Assembly (NCBI GenBank): GCA_038745585.1
Contig: JBCDLH010000001.1
Span: 496,001 to 560,000 of the forward strand
From: HLUCCA09 sp038745585
Lineage (GTDB): Bacteria > Pseudomonadota > Alphaproteobacteria > Rhodobacterales > Rhodobacteraceae
DNA: 64,000 nt
Direction of reading: 5' to 3'
In this document: positions 9,528 to 17,281 of the stretch, one piece after another
How positions within the stretch are numbered: position 1 is the stretch's first letter
Layout: the number at the start of each line of letters is the position of its first letter
The notes under the pieces: model-generated
The model's input: the letters and a program-made list of their open reading frames with translations, nothing else
The model's database searches: none
What the model was told of the DNA's origin: nothing
Made by a program: the position numbers and the translations under genes

Positions 9528-10922
9528 GTGACTTTTGACTGCGTTTTGCGCGGTGGAACGGTTGTTACCGCCACGGCGACCCTTCGGTCGGATATCGCCA
9601 TCGCTGGCGGCAAGATCGCTGCGCTCGGGCACGGCCTCGGACCGGCGGAACGCGAGATCGACGCAACTGGCCGGATCGTCACCCCGGGCGGGGTCGACCC
9701 GCATTGTCATATCGAACAGCTCTCGGGCATGGGCGTGATGTGCGCCGATGACTTCGAAAGCGGCACGGCCGCTGCCGCCATGGGCGGCACTACGACGGTG
9801 ATCTCTTTCGCCGCGCAGGGAAAGGGCCAACGCCCCGCCGATGCGGTCGCCGATTACGCGTCACGGGCCCGGCGTGGGGCGCGGATCGACCACGCGTTTC
9901 ACTTTTCGGTCACCGACGCCTCCGTGCCGCACTTTGCCGAAGATATCGCCGCGCTCGCGGGCGAAGGCCATCGTTCGGTCAAGGTCTTTACCACCTACGC
10001 GATCGCGCTGAGCGATGCCGAGATCCTGTCGATCATGGATGTCACCGGGCCGGCCGGCGCGCTTCTTTGCGTCCATGCCGAGACGGATGCCATTGTCGCC
10101 CGCGAGCGGGCGCGCCTCTTGTCAGCCGGGCGGACGCGCCCGCTCGATCACGCGGCGTCGCGCCCAAAGGCGGCGGAGGTCGAAGCGGTGCGCCGCACCT
10201 GCCGCTTTGCCGAGCTGACGGGCGCGCCCACCATGGTGTTTCATGTCACCTGTGCCGAAGCGGTCGACGAGATCCGTGCGGCCCGGGCGCGTGGCGCGCC
10301 CGTCTGGGCCGAGACCTGTACGCATTACCTTTTCCAGACCGAAGCCGATCTCGACCGGCCGGGTCTTGAGGGCGCAAAGTGGATGTGCTCGCCGCCCCAG
10401 CGCAGCCAGGCCGACCGGGAAGCGCTCTGGGATGCGCTCTCCGAGGGCGTTCTTTGCCTCGTCTCGTCAGACCACGCGCCCTACCGCTTTGACGAGACGG
10501 GCAAGCTCTCGGCCGGGCCCGCGCCCAGCTTTGACAAGATCGCCAATGGTCAGCCGGGGCTGGAGCTGCGTCTGCCGCTCCTTTTCGATGCGATGGTGAC
10601 CAACGGGCGCCTGGGGGCGGAGAGGTTTGTCGCGCTGACAAGTACGACCCCGGCCCGGCTTTACGGCCTCATCGGCAAAGGCGATATCGCACCCGGCTAT
10701 GACGCCGATCTGGTGATTTGGGACGCCGATCGCAGCCACACCTATGGCGCGAACGATCTCCATGACAATGTGGGCTACAACCCGTTCGAGGGGCATACCG
10801 TGAAAGGCTGGCCCGAGCGCGTGATCCTGCGCGGCGACGTCATCGTCGAGAATGGCACGCTCCACGCCGCACCCGGCACTGGGCGCTGGATCGACCGGCC
10901 CAAGCTTGGAGGAACCGCATGA
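9528..10922 (+). CDS. Dihydropyrimidinase / D-hydantoinase-like amidohydrolase
   Basis: 464-residue amidohydrolase of the hydantoinase/dihydropyrimidinase group, which opens cyclic amides to N-carbamoyl acids. Metal-site residues are visible: PHCH (H59, H61), K152 in SVKVFTTY (the lysine carbamylated in this family), H183 in CVHAE, H239 in FHVTC and D315 in SSDHAPY. Size and order match the family. GTG at 9528 is preferred because MTFDCVLRGGTVVTA is the standard N-terminus; an ATG at 9447 would add an unrelated leader overlapping the divergent channel promoter region. It heads a four-gene operon: its stop overlaps the VOC gene start by ATGA, with a GGAGG sequence at 10908-10912. Substrate unknown; hydantoins, dihydropyrimidines and related cyclic imides are all possible. 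Confidence 0.88.
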   Translation: MTFDCVLRGGTVVTATATLRSDIAIAGGKIAALGHGLGPAEREIDATGRIVTPGGVDPHCHIEQLSGMGVMCADDFESGTAAAAMGGTTTVISFAAQGKGQRPADAVADYASRARRGARIDHAFHFSVTDASVPHFAEDIAALAGEGHRSVKVFTTYAIALSDAEILSIMDVTGPAGALLCVHAETDAIVARERARLLSAGRTRPLDHAASRPKAAEVEAVRRTCRFAELTGAPTMVFHVTCAEAVDEIRAARARGAPVWAETCTHYLFQTEADLDRPGLEGAKWMCSPPQRSQADREALWDALSEGVLCLVSSDHAPYRFDETGKLSAGPAPSFDKIANGQPGLELRLPLLFDAMVTNGRLGAERFVALTSTTPARLYGLIGKGDIAPGYDADLVIWDADRSHTYGANDLHDNVGYNPFEGHTVKGWPERVILRGDVIVENGTLHAAPGTGRWIDRPKLGGTA

Positions 10923-11305
10923 CCCGGCCCGACGGTGCCTCCCTTTCCATCACGTTTCTTTACTACAAAGATCTCGCCGCGGCCTGTGCCTTTTACGAGG
11001 ATGTGTTGGGGCTGACGCTCGCCATCGACCAGGGCTGGTCCAAGATCTATCAGATCTGCCCTGGCGCCCACATTGGCCTTGTGGATGAGACCAAGGGCTT
11101 TCACAACTCCGAGCCGATAAAGCCGGTGCAAGTCTGCCTGCGCGTGCCAGACGCCGATGCCTGGTACGCTTGGGTGCGGGAGAAGGGCGTCGCAAACCTC
11201 TCGGAGATGTTTGAGCCCGAGGGGATCGGCATCCGCGCCTTCGTCTTTGAAGACCCCGAAGGCTGGCAGATCGAAATTCAGACCCCGACGCGGGAGGGCG
11301 CATGA
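10919..11305 (+). CDS. VOC (glyoxalase/bleomycin-resistance fold) family protein
   Basis: 128-residue single-domain vicinal oxygen chelate protein. The sequence starts a beta-alpha-beta-beta-beta unit with SITFLYYKDLAAACAFYEDV and repeats it near residue 60 (VQVCLRVPDADAWYAWVREK), ending in the typical FEDPEGWQIEIQ strand whose Glu often ligates the metal. The family includes glyoxalases, dioxygenases, epimerases and isomerases, so the reaction is not assignable. Both ends are coupled: ATGA overlap with the hydantoinase stop and ATGA overlap with the racemase start. Tight coupling argues for a direct role in the same pathway, for example an isomerisation or ring-opening step on a metabolite. 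Confidence 0.88.
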   Translation: MTRPDGASLSITFLYYKDLAAACAFYEDVLGLTLAIDQGWSKIYQICPGAHIGLVDETKGFHNSEPIKPVQVCLRVPDADAWYAWVREKGVANLSEMFEPEGIGIRAFVFEDPEGWQIEIQTPTREGA

Positions 11306-12066
11306 TGACGGTTGAAGCAGGCAGAGCGCAGCAATGGCACGGCGGCACATGGCAGCCGCGCCCGGCGGGCGGCGGCCCGGGCCCGGATGCGGCCCGCGCG
11401 GGGCGGGCTCTCATCGTGATCAACCCAAATTCCTCTGCCCATGTGACGGACGGGATTGCCGCGGCGCTCACGCCGCTTGAAGCGTGGGGCCTCCCGATCC
11501 GCTGCGTCACGTTGGCCGAAGGCCCGCCCGGGATCGAAACCGATGCCGAAGCCGCAGAGGTTGTTCCCCCGCTTCTCGCGCTGGCTGCGCGGCTCGAAGG
11601 CGAAGCGCTCGGCTTTTCCATCGCCTGCTTTTCCGATCCTGGGTTGCATGCGCTGCGCAGCCGGACTGCGCTCCCGGTCACCGGAACAGGCGAGGCGGCG
11701 TATCTGGCGGCGATCGGCCTCGGTGAGCGGTTCGGCGTGATCTCTGTGCGCTCCGGCTCGATCCCCCGGCACCTGCGCTACATCCGGTCGCTCGGCCTGA
11801 TGGCGCGCTGCGCGGGCGACCGCGCGCTCGATATCGGCGTGGCGGACCTTGCGGGCTCGCCCGAGACGGCGCCGCGCATGATCGAGGTGGCCGAGCGTCT
11901 GCGCGACGACGACGGCGCTGATGTGCTGGTCTTGGGCTGTGCCGGCATGGCGCATTTGCGCGCCACGCTCGAGGACGCAGTCGGCCTGCCGGTCGTTGAG
12001 CCCTCGCAAGCGGGCGCGGCGCAGGCGCTGACGCGGATCGCCCTCGGCCTCGTCACCGCCCGATAG
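11302..12066 (+). CDS. Aspartate/glutamate/hydantoin racemase family protein
   Basis: 254-residue member of the Asp/Glu/hydantoin racemase superfamily, cofactor-independent two-cysteine racemases or isomerases. The motif VINPNSSAHVTD near residue 39-50 is the hydantoin-racemase-type N-terminal phosphate/carboxylate loop, and both catalytic cysteine positions are filled: C109 in SIACFSDPG and C213 in VLGCAGM. About 35 N-terminal residues, Gly/Pro/Arg-rich, precede the fold and are unusual; they may be unstructured or the true start may lie inside. It is coupled to the VOC gene by an ATGA overlap. In known hydantoin systems a racemase converts L- and D-hydantoins so that a stereoselective hydantoinase can use both; that role is an inference here. 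Confidence 0.87.
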   Translation: MMTVEAGRAQQWHGGTWQPRPAGGGPGPDAARAGRALIVINPNSSAHVTDGIAAALTPLEAWGLPIRCVTLAEGPPGIETDAEAAEVVPPLLALAARLEGEALGFSIACFSDPGLHALRSRTALPVTGTGEAAYLAAIGLGERFGVISVRSGSIPRHLRYIRSLGLMARCAGDRALDIGVADLAGSPETAPRMIEVAERLRDDDGADVLVLGCAGMAHLRATLEDAVGLPVVEPSQAGAAQALTRIALGLVTAR

Positions 12067-12077
12067 GAGAGCTCGCC

Positions 12078-12992
12078 ATGCTGGATGAAAGCGCCTCCGG
12101 CGTCTTTACCATTGCGGTTACGCCGTTCCTGCCCGAAGGCGCGCTCGATCTTGCGAGCATCGACCGGATGGTCGAGTTCTATGCTGCGCAGGGCGCGACG
12201 GGGCTGACGATCCTCGGGATGATGGGCGAGGCGGGCAAGCTGACGGCCGAAGAGGCTGTGACCGTGATCCGCCGGGTCGTTGGGCGCACGGAGCTGCCGG
12301 TCGTCGTTGGCGTCTCCGCGCCCGGCTTCGCCGCGATCCGGTCCTTGAGCCTCGAGGCAATGGAGGCAGGGGCGGACGGCGTGATGGTGGCGCCGCCCGG
12401 CACACTTCGCACCGACGATCAGATCCTTGGCTATTACCGCACGACGGCCGAGATGCTCGGCGAGATCCCCTTCGTGCTGCAGGACTTTCCGCTGGCCACT
12501 GGCGTGCAGATCGCGCCCAAGGTGATCGACCGGATCGTTGCAGATTGCCCGACCTGTGTGATGCTGAAACATGAAGATTGGCCGGGCCTCGAAAAGATCT
12601 CCGCCTTGCGCAAGTCCGCCGCTGCGGGGCAGCGCCGGATCTCGATCCTCACGGGCAATGGCGGGCTCTTCCTGCCCGAGGAGATGGCGCGCGGGGCCGA
12701 TGGCGCGATGACGGGCTTTGCCTTTCCCGAGATGATGGCCGAGGTCGTGCGGCTCTACCATGCAGGCGAGCACGCGCGCATGCATGCCCTCTTCGCCGCT
12801 TACCTTCCGATGATCCGTTACGAGGGCCAACCCGGCGCGGGCCTTGCCATCCGAAAGTACACCCTCGCCAAGCGTGGCGCGATCGCCCATCCGACCCTGC
12901 GCCAACCCGCCGCCGCCCTCTCGTCCGAGGCCATCGCCGAGATCGAGGCGCTGATGGCGCGGCAGGAAAGAAGCCTCGCTGCGCTCGGATAG
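12078..12992 (+). CDS. DHDPS/N-acetylneuraminate lyase superfamily protein with altered active site
   Basis: 304-residue (beta/alpha)8 barrel of the DapA/NanA superfamily. The Schiff-base lysine is kept (K164 in CVMLKHED), but the usual Thr-Thr motif GTTGE is GMMGE (47-51), the Tyr of YNxP is replaced (LQDFP, Q135) and the TPYYN loop is APPGTL. The true DapA at 23496-24377 in this window keeps GTTGE, YNIP and TPYYN. So this is unlikely to be dihydrodipicolinate synthase; an aldolase, hydratase or decarboxylase acting on a 2-oxo acid is more likely. It follows the racemase after 11 bp with a GGAGAG Shine-Dalgarno and ends the hydantoinase operon just before a pair of strong hairpins. Confidence 0.87.
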   Translation: MLDESASGVFTIAVTPFLPEGALDLASIDRMVEFYAAQGATGLTILGMMGEAGKLTAEEAVTVIRRVVGRTELPVVVGVSAPGFAAIRSLSLEAMEAGADGVMVAPPGTLRTDDQILGYYRTTAEMLGEIPFVLQDFPLATGVQIAPKVIDRIVADCPTCVMLKHEDWPGLEKISALRKSAAAGQRRISILTGNGGLFLPEEMARGADGAMTGFAFPEMMAEVVRLYHAGEHARMHALFAAYLPMIRYEGQPGAGLAIRKYTLAKRGAIAHPTLRQPAAALSSEAIAEIEALMARQERSLAALG

Positions 12993-13050
12993 GGGGCGCT
13001 GCCCCCGCCGCCTGCGGCGTCTCCCCCGGAGTATTTGGACCAAGATGAGG
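12992..13050 (+). repeat. Dispersed intergenic repeat, double-hairpin subtype, copy 1
   Basis: Composite element: hairpin GGGGGC-gct-GCCCCC (12992-13006), second hairpin GCCGC-ct-GCGGC (13007-13018), then the tail CTCCCCCGGAGTATTTGGAC and CAAGATGAGG to 13050. The same order recurs at 19164-19230. The hairpins directly follow the stop of the hydantoinase operon and could end its transcript, although there is no T-run after them. I recognise the tail as an intergenic repeat type of Rhodobacteraceae genomes, from memory and not from a search. Confidence 0.75.
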
Positions 13051-13177
13051 GAGGGGCGCGCGCCCGTCTTCTTTGGGCTTCAAATATCCAACCGCGACAT
13101 CTCGCCCGGGCGCGGCGCTGGAAGAGCGCGGACCGCGCGCCATCTCCCCGACGCGACAGGATTTGTGGGAGAGGCGG

Positions 13178-14296
13178 ATGCCGGTCAATGCGATGATGGT
13201 CTCGGCGGGCGACGCGGCGCGGGTGCTCTCCGAAGGGTGGGCGGCGCAGCGAGACGGTCGGTTCACCGTGTCATGGATGCTCCATGGCGCGCCAGGCGTG
13301 GGCAAGACGCAGATCGTCGAACAATTGGCGGCGCGGATCGGCGCGCGGCTCTTTGACCTCCGCCTGACGACGATCGAGCCGCAAGACCTGCGCGGGCTGC
13401 CCTATTACGACCATGAGGCGAAGACGACCGTCTGGTATCGGCCAGAGGACCTGCCGGACGATCCCGATGCGCCGTCGGTGCTCTTTCTCGATGAGTTGAC
13501 CGCCGCCGCGCCGACCCTGCAGCCGACCGTCTACGGCCTCCTGCAAGAGCGGCGGGTCGGGCGGCATCGCCTACCGGGCTCAGTTTTTATCGTGGCGGCG
13601 GGCAACATGGTCGAGGATGGGGCGGTGGCCTATGAGATGGGAACCGGCCTCTCGGACCGGCTGGTGCACCTCCATGTGCGCGCAGCGGCGACGGATTGGC
13701 TCGAAAACTACGCCGTGCCCAAGGGTCTTAGCCCGGCCGTCACTGCCTTTATTCGCACGCGGCCCGACCTCTTGGAGACGACCGAGCGCGCGCTCGAACG
13801 CGGGCACGTGATCGCCTGCACGCCGCGCTCCTGGGAGCGGGTGTCGCATATCGTGGCCCACGTGGCCGACCGGCGCCTCCGCCAGATTATGGTCGCCGGC
13901 ACGGTGGGCGAAGCGGTCGCCGCAGAGTTTGCCGTGGTGGCCGACGATATCGCGGCGACCGTGCAGGTCACCGAGATGCTCAAAGCCGGCGCGCGGGAGC
14001 GATGGGAGATGTATCCCGAGACGATGCATGGGTTGACGGCACTGATCCACGGACTGGTGGGTGTCCTTGAGGAGAGCAACGCGCCAGGGGTGATCGAGAT
14101 CCTTGCGGGCATCCGCGATCTGCGCGCGAAACGGCGCGAGGAGGCCTTTGGCAAGATGCCTCTCGGAGAGCTAACGACCTATGGATTTGAATCGCTCATT
14201 CGCAAAGGTTTGGATCTCGGTCTGCAGGACGCGTTCCTGGCCTCCCCTGCGTTCCAGGCGTATTCGGAGGAGCGGCAGGCGGCGGGGCTCGCGTGA
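13178..14296 (+). CDS. MoxR-like AAA+ ATPase
   Basis: 372-residue AAA+ ATPase. Walker A is GAPGVGKTQ (K43), Walker B is SVLFLDEL (D105-E106), and LDELTAAAPTLQPTVYGLLQ with GSVFIVAAGN forms the sensor-1 region typical of MoxR-type chaperones. ATG 13178 has GGGAGAGG just upstream; reading further back would run into the intergenic repeat. The stop overlaps the next start by GTGA. MoxR ATPases usually act with VWA-domain partners to insert metals or remodel complexes, and the next gene encodes exactly such a partner. The client of this pair is not evident from neighbours. Confidence 0.9.
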   Translation: MPVNAMMVSAGDAARVLSEGWAAQRDGRFTVSWMLHGAPGVGKTQIVEQLAARIGARLFDLRLTTIEPQDLRGLPYYDHEAKTTVWYRPEDLPDDPDAPSVLFLDELTAAAPTLQPTVYGLLQERRVGRHRLPGSVFIVAAGNMVEDGAVAYEMGTGLSDRLVHLHVRAAATDWLENYAVPKGLSPAVTAFIRTRPDLLETTERALERGHVIACTPRSWERVSHIVAHVADRRLRQIMVAGTVGEAVAAEFAVVADDIAATVQVTEMLKAGARERWEMYPETMHGLTALIHGLVGVLEESNAPGVIEILAGIRDLRAKRREEAFGKMPLGELTTYGFESLIRKGLDLGLQDAFLASPAFQAYSEERQAAGLA

Positions 14297-15636
14297 GCTT
14301 TCCCGCCCCGCCCAAGCACCACTCGACGCGGGCCACGCGGGCGCTGCAAAAGCTCGCTGAGACCGACCCCGCCTTTGCCGCGCTCTCGCTTTGGATCGAG
14401 CACCGCGACGCCGAGCCCGAGGCGGAGCGGGGCATCGACACCGCTCTCGACGGCGACCCCAAGGCGCCCGCTTGGACGGATGGGCGTACGATTTACTACG
14501 CGCCGGCCTTTGAAGCGCTGCCGCAAGACTGTCAGATCGGCGTCGCCGCTCACCAGATCCTCCATGTTGCGTTGCGCCACCCGGCGCGCGACAGGGCACT
14601 GCGCGCCCGGCTCGGCCCCGCCTTTGCGCCCCGGCTCTTCAACATCGCGGCGGACGCGCTGGTGAATGAGACGCTGATTGCAGCGGGCTATGCCCTGCCG
14701 CGCCCCTGCATCACGCTGACCCCGCTCCACGCCTTTGTGCTGCGGGACGAGACGCCCGTCGCCCAAGCCCTGGCGAAATGGGACGCGGAGGCCCTGACGC
14801 TCGCGCTGTCGGACGCCGAGATGGAGCGGCGAAGCGCGGGCTCGGGCGAGGGCGACGCCCCGAAGGATGCGAGCACAGCCGAGGGGGAGGCAAGGCAGGC
14901 CGCCTTTGCCCCGGACATCGCCGCAGAGCGCCAGCCGGGAGGCGGCGATGCGGAGGAGGCCGAAGCCGATGCCGAGTGGCGCCAACGCCTGACCCGCGCG
15001 CTAGAGGAGGGGCGGCTGGCCGGACGCGGGATCGGGGCGCTCGGCTTTCGGCTGGGCGATATCCCGACATCGGAGATCCCGTGGGAGCGGCATCTGCGAC
15101 ACCTGGCGATGCGCGCGCTCCTCGAAGAGCCGCAGCCCGATTGGGCGCGCCCCTCCCGCCGCTGGACAGGGATGGAGGCGCAGTCGCGCGCCGCCGGCGG
15201 GCGCACACCCGCCTACGAGCCGGGTCGGCGGCGCGACCGGGCCGTGCCGCGGCTCGCGGTGGCGATCGACTGCTCTTCTTCCGTCGACGATGCGCGCTTG
15301 GGCCTGTTCGTCGGACAAGTCGCCGGGATCGCGCGGCGGGCAGGGGCAGAACTCCATGTCATCGTCTTCGACGACGGCGTGCGCTCGGTCGCAAAGCTGC
15401 CGACCGGCGGGGTTGAGGCCGCGCTCCGGCGCCTCGATCTGGCGCGGGGCGGGGGCACAGATTTCACCGGCGTCTTTGCCGAGGCGGCGCGGCTTGCTCC
15501 CTCAATGCTCATCGTGCTGACCGATCTCGATGCGCCAGTGCCGCCGCCGCCCGCGGGTGTGCCGCTCCTCTGGGCTGTGCCAGAGACGCCGGTGCAACGC
15601 CCGGCGCATGGGATGGTGTTGGATTTCTCGATGTGA
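14293..15636 (+). CDS. VWA-like protein with degenerate metallopeptidase-type N-domain (DUF2201 type)
   Basis: 447-residue two-domain protein. The N-terminal half resembles the putative metallopeptidase domain of DUF2201 proteins, but the HExxH-like motif reads HQILH (87-91), so the usual catalytic Glu is Gln. A Glu/Ala-rich linker (about 170-235) leads to a C-terminal von Willebrand A domain whose MIDAS motif is D326-C-S-S-S, with GGTDFTGVF and LTDLDAPV as further metal-site segments. GTG start coupled to the ATPase stop by GTGA. With the upstream ATPase it forms the standard MoxR-VWA pair, probably an ATP-driven remodelling machine with a metal-binding VWA subunit. Function and client unknown. 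Confidence 0.87.
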   Translation: MSFPAPPKHHSTRATRALQKLAETDPAFAALSLWIEHRDAEPEAERGIDTALDGDPKAPAWTDGRTIYYAPAFEALPQDCQIGVAAHQILHVALRHPARDRALRARLGPAFAPRLFNIAADALVNETLIAAGYALPRPCITLTPLHAFVLRDETPVAQALAKWDAEALTLALSDAEMERRSAGSGEGDAPKDASTAEGEARQAAFAPDIAAERQPGGGDAEEAEADAEWRQRLTRALEEGRLAGRGIGALGFRLGDIPTSEIPWERHLRHLAMRALLEEPQPDWARPSRRWTGMEAQSRAAGGRTPAYEPGRRRDRAVPRLAVAIDCSSSVDDARLGLFVGQVAGIARRAGAELHVIVFDDGVRSVAKLPTGGVEAALRRLDLARGGGTDFTGVFAEAARLAPSMLIVLTDLDAPVPPPPAGVPLLWAVPETPVQRPAHGMVLDFSM

Positions 15637-15960
15637 AGGGGTGGCGGGATTGATCTGGCGCGCGCCGCCGGACAACCGCTAGTCCAACAACCGCTAGTCC
15701 TCATGTCTCCAATACCTGTCCACCCCACCTATGCGAGGACCGGAGAACAAGCTGTGACACCGCCTGCCAGAAGGGTGGCGCCGCGACTGGTGAGCTGCGC
15801 GCTTTCTTAGAGCCACGTCCCTCCCCGACCCAAGCTCAGCGGTGACGGCCGACACAGCGCCAGCCTGCGGGGAGAGCCTGGCCCTGGCGCGGCGGCCGTA
15901 CGGCCTGTGCGCTGTGCCGGGTTTTACGTGCGACACTGGGTGAGCGATCAGGCCTCACCC
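15637..15960. other. 324 bp gap between two convergent genes
   Basis: No gene supported. An open frame of 80 codons on the minus strand (15694-15936) is Arg-rich without any family pattern and looks like a by-product of high GC. The region contains a 15-bp direct repeat (see separate entry) near the VWA stop. No clear terminator hairpin with T-run. Confidence 0.5.
15672..15700. repeat. Short tandem repeat, 15-bp period
   Basis: ACAACCGCTAGTCC at 15672-15685 is repeated exactly at 15687-15700 with one base between. It lies 35 bp after the stop of the VWA gene. Only two copies; likely replication slippage or a paired binding site. Confidence 0.8.
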
Positions 15961-16722
15961 TCAATCCAACCGCCGCACCAACAGTTGGTTCGTGGGCCCG
16001 CGCTTCGTCTCAAAGAGTTTGATCGCTTGCACCAGATCGGAGAACTTTTTCTTCCCGTAGGAGCGCGTGTCGAAATCGGGGTTTGCGGCCACGACGAACT
16101 GGCCCAATGGCCCCAGCGCATACCAATCGTCGTCCTGATCGATGCTGTCCATTGCCTTCAGAATGAGATCGCGCGCCTCGTTCAGGGGCTTAATTTCCAC
16201 CTCCACCACAGTGTTGGGTTCGACCTCTTCCGCCTCTTCGGCCTCCCTTTTGCCGCGTCCGCGCTTGGGCTTGCGTGGCGCAGGGGTGGTGATGTTTTCA
16301 AGATAGATGAACCGCTTGCAGGCCCGGACAAAGGCGTCCGGCGTCTTGCGCTGTCCGATCCCATAGACGTCGAGCCCCTGCTCGCGGATGCGGCTCGACA
16401 GCCGCGTAAAATCGCTATCGGAGGAGACGAGCACGAAGCCGTCGAAGCGCCCGCTATGCATCAGGTCCATCGCGTCGATCACGAGCGCAATGTCGGAGGC
16501 GTTCTTGCCGACCGTGTTCGCGGGCTGGTGGTGCGGTACGAGCCCGTACTCTGCGGTGACCTTCGACCAGCCGCGCATTTGCTGGCTCGAGAAGTCTCCG
16601 TAGCAGCGGCGCACGCTGGCCTCGCCCAGGGTCGCAATCTCGTCGAAGATGGCTTGGGTGTATTGTGGCGAGGTATTGTCGGCGTCGATGAGGACGGCGA
16701 GCAGGGGGCGGTCATCGGCCAT
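15961..16722 (-). CDS. NYN-domain nuclease-like protein with C-terminal OST-HTH/LOTUS domain
   Basis: 253-residue protein. The N-terminal NYN (PIN-like) domain shows LAVLIDADNTSPQ (first Asp pair), the SDIALVIDAMDL segment and VSSDSDFTRLSSRIRE (third acidic site), the residues expected to bind Mg2+ in RNA-cleaving members (LabA/DUF88). A charged linker rich in Arg, Lys and Glu (about 155-180) leads to a C-terminal domain with LGPLGQFVVAANPDFDTRSYGKKKFSDLV-type features of OST-HTH/LOTUS, an RNA-binding winged helix. ATG 16722 overlaps the end of the upstream GNAT gene by 11 bp, so the two are probably co-transcribed. Likely cuts or binds RNA; target unknown. Confidence 0.88.
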   Translation of the reverse strand: MADDRPLLAVLIDADNTSPQYTQAIFDEIATLGEASVRRCYGDFSSQQMRGWSKVTAEYGLVPHHQPANTVGKNASDIALVIDAMDLMHSGRFDGFVLVSSDSDFTRLSSRIREQGLDVYGIGQRKTPDAFVRACKRFIYLENITTPAPRKPKRGRGKREAEEAEEVEPNTVVEVEIKPLNEARDLILKAMDSIDQDDDWYALGPLGQFVVAANPDFDTRSYGKKKFSDLVQAIKLFETKRGPTNQLLVRRLD

Positions 16723-17230
16723 CGGGCCACTCCTCAATCAGCTCTTTGTAGAGAACGAACGCGTCGACATAGCCCGCGCGTGGATGCCGAAAGGCGCGGG
16801 GCAGCCGACCGACCTCGGCATAGCCCTCGCTCTGCCAGATATGCAACGCGGGTGCATTGGTCGCGACGACGAAGTTGAACTGCATCGCGAGACAGCCGCG
16901 CGCACGTGCCTCTGCCTCGGCATGGTGGAGCATGGCCCGGGCCAGGCCTTTGCCGCGGGCGGCGGGCGCCGTGACGAAACCCGCATTCGCAACATGGGCA
17001 CCGCCGCCCTCCTTGTTCGGGCATATGTAAAATGTGCCGAGTGGCGTGCTGTGCTCCTCGGCCAGAAAGACGGAATGCGGCGCATCGGTCCAATAGGCGA
17101 GCCCATCCTCGCGCGAGATGTCGGACGCGACCGTATAGGTCTCGCCGGCGCGAAAGGTGGGCTCCAGCAGCGCCCAGAGCGCATCGGCGTCACACGGCGC
17201 GTATGGGCGGATGGTAAGAGCAGTGCGCAT
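16712..17230 (-). CDS. GNAT family N-acetyltransferase
   Basis: 172-residue GNAT acetyltransferase. The acetyl-CoA binding motif A is seen in VTAPAARGKGLARAMLHHAE, preceded by the GTFYI strand, and followed by NFVVATNAPALHIWQSEGYAEVG, the usual C-terminal beta-strand region. Resembles the L-amino-acid/phosphinothricin acetyltransferase-like group, but the acceptor cannot be assigned. Start ATG 17230. The 3' end overlaps the NYN gene by 11 bp. Confidence 0.87.
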   Translation of the reverse strand: MRTALTIRPYAPCDADALWALLEPTFRAGETYTVASDISREDGLAYWTDAPHSVFLAEEHSTPLGTFYICPNKEGGGAHVANAGFVTAPAARGKGLARAMLHHAEAEARARGCLAMQFNFVVATNAPALHIWQSEGYAEVGRLPRAFRHPRAGYVDAFVLYKELIEEWPDGR

Positions 17231-17281
17231 ACCGGAGGTTTGGGCATCGGCCCGGCGCGTGGCAAGCCGTTTGACGTCCCG

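Noticed and set aside
15694..15936. 80-codon minus-strand frame between VWA and NYN genes
   Set aside because: Arg/Gly/Ser-rich, no Shine-Dalgarno, no motif.
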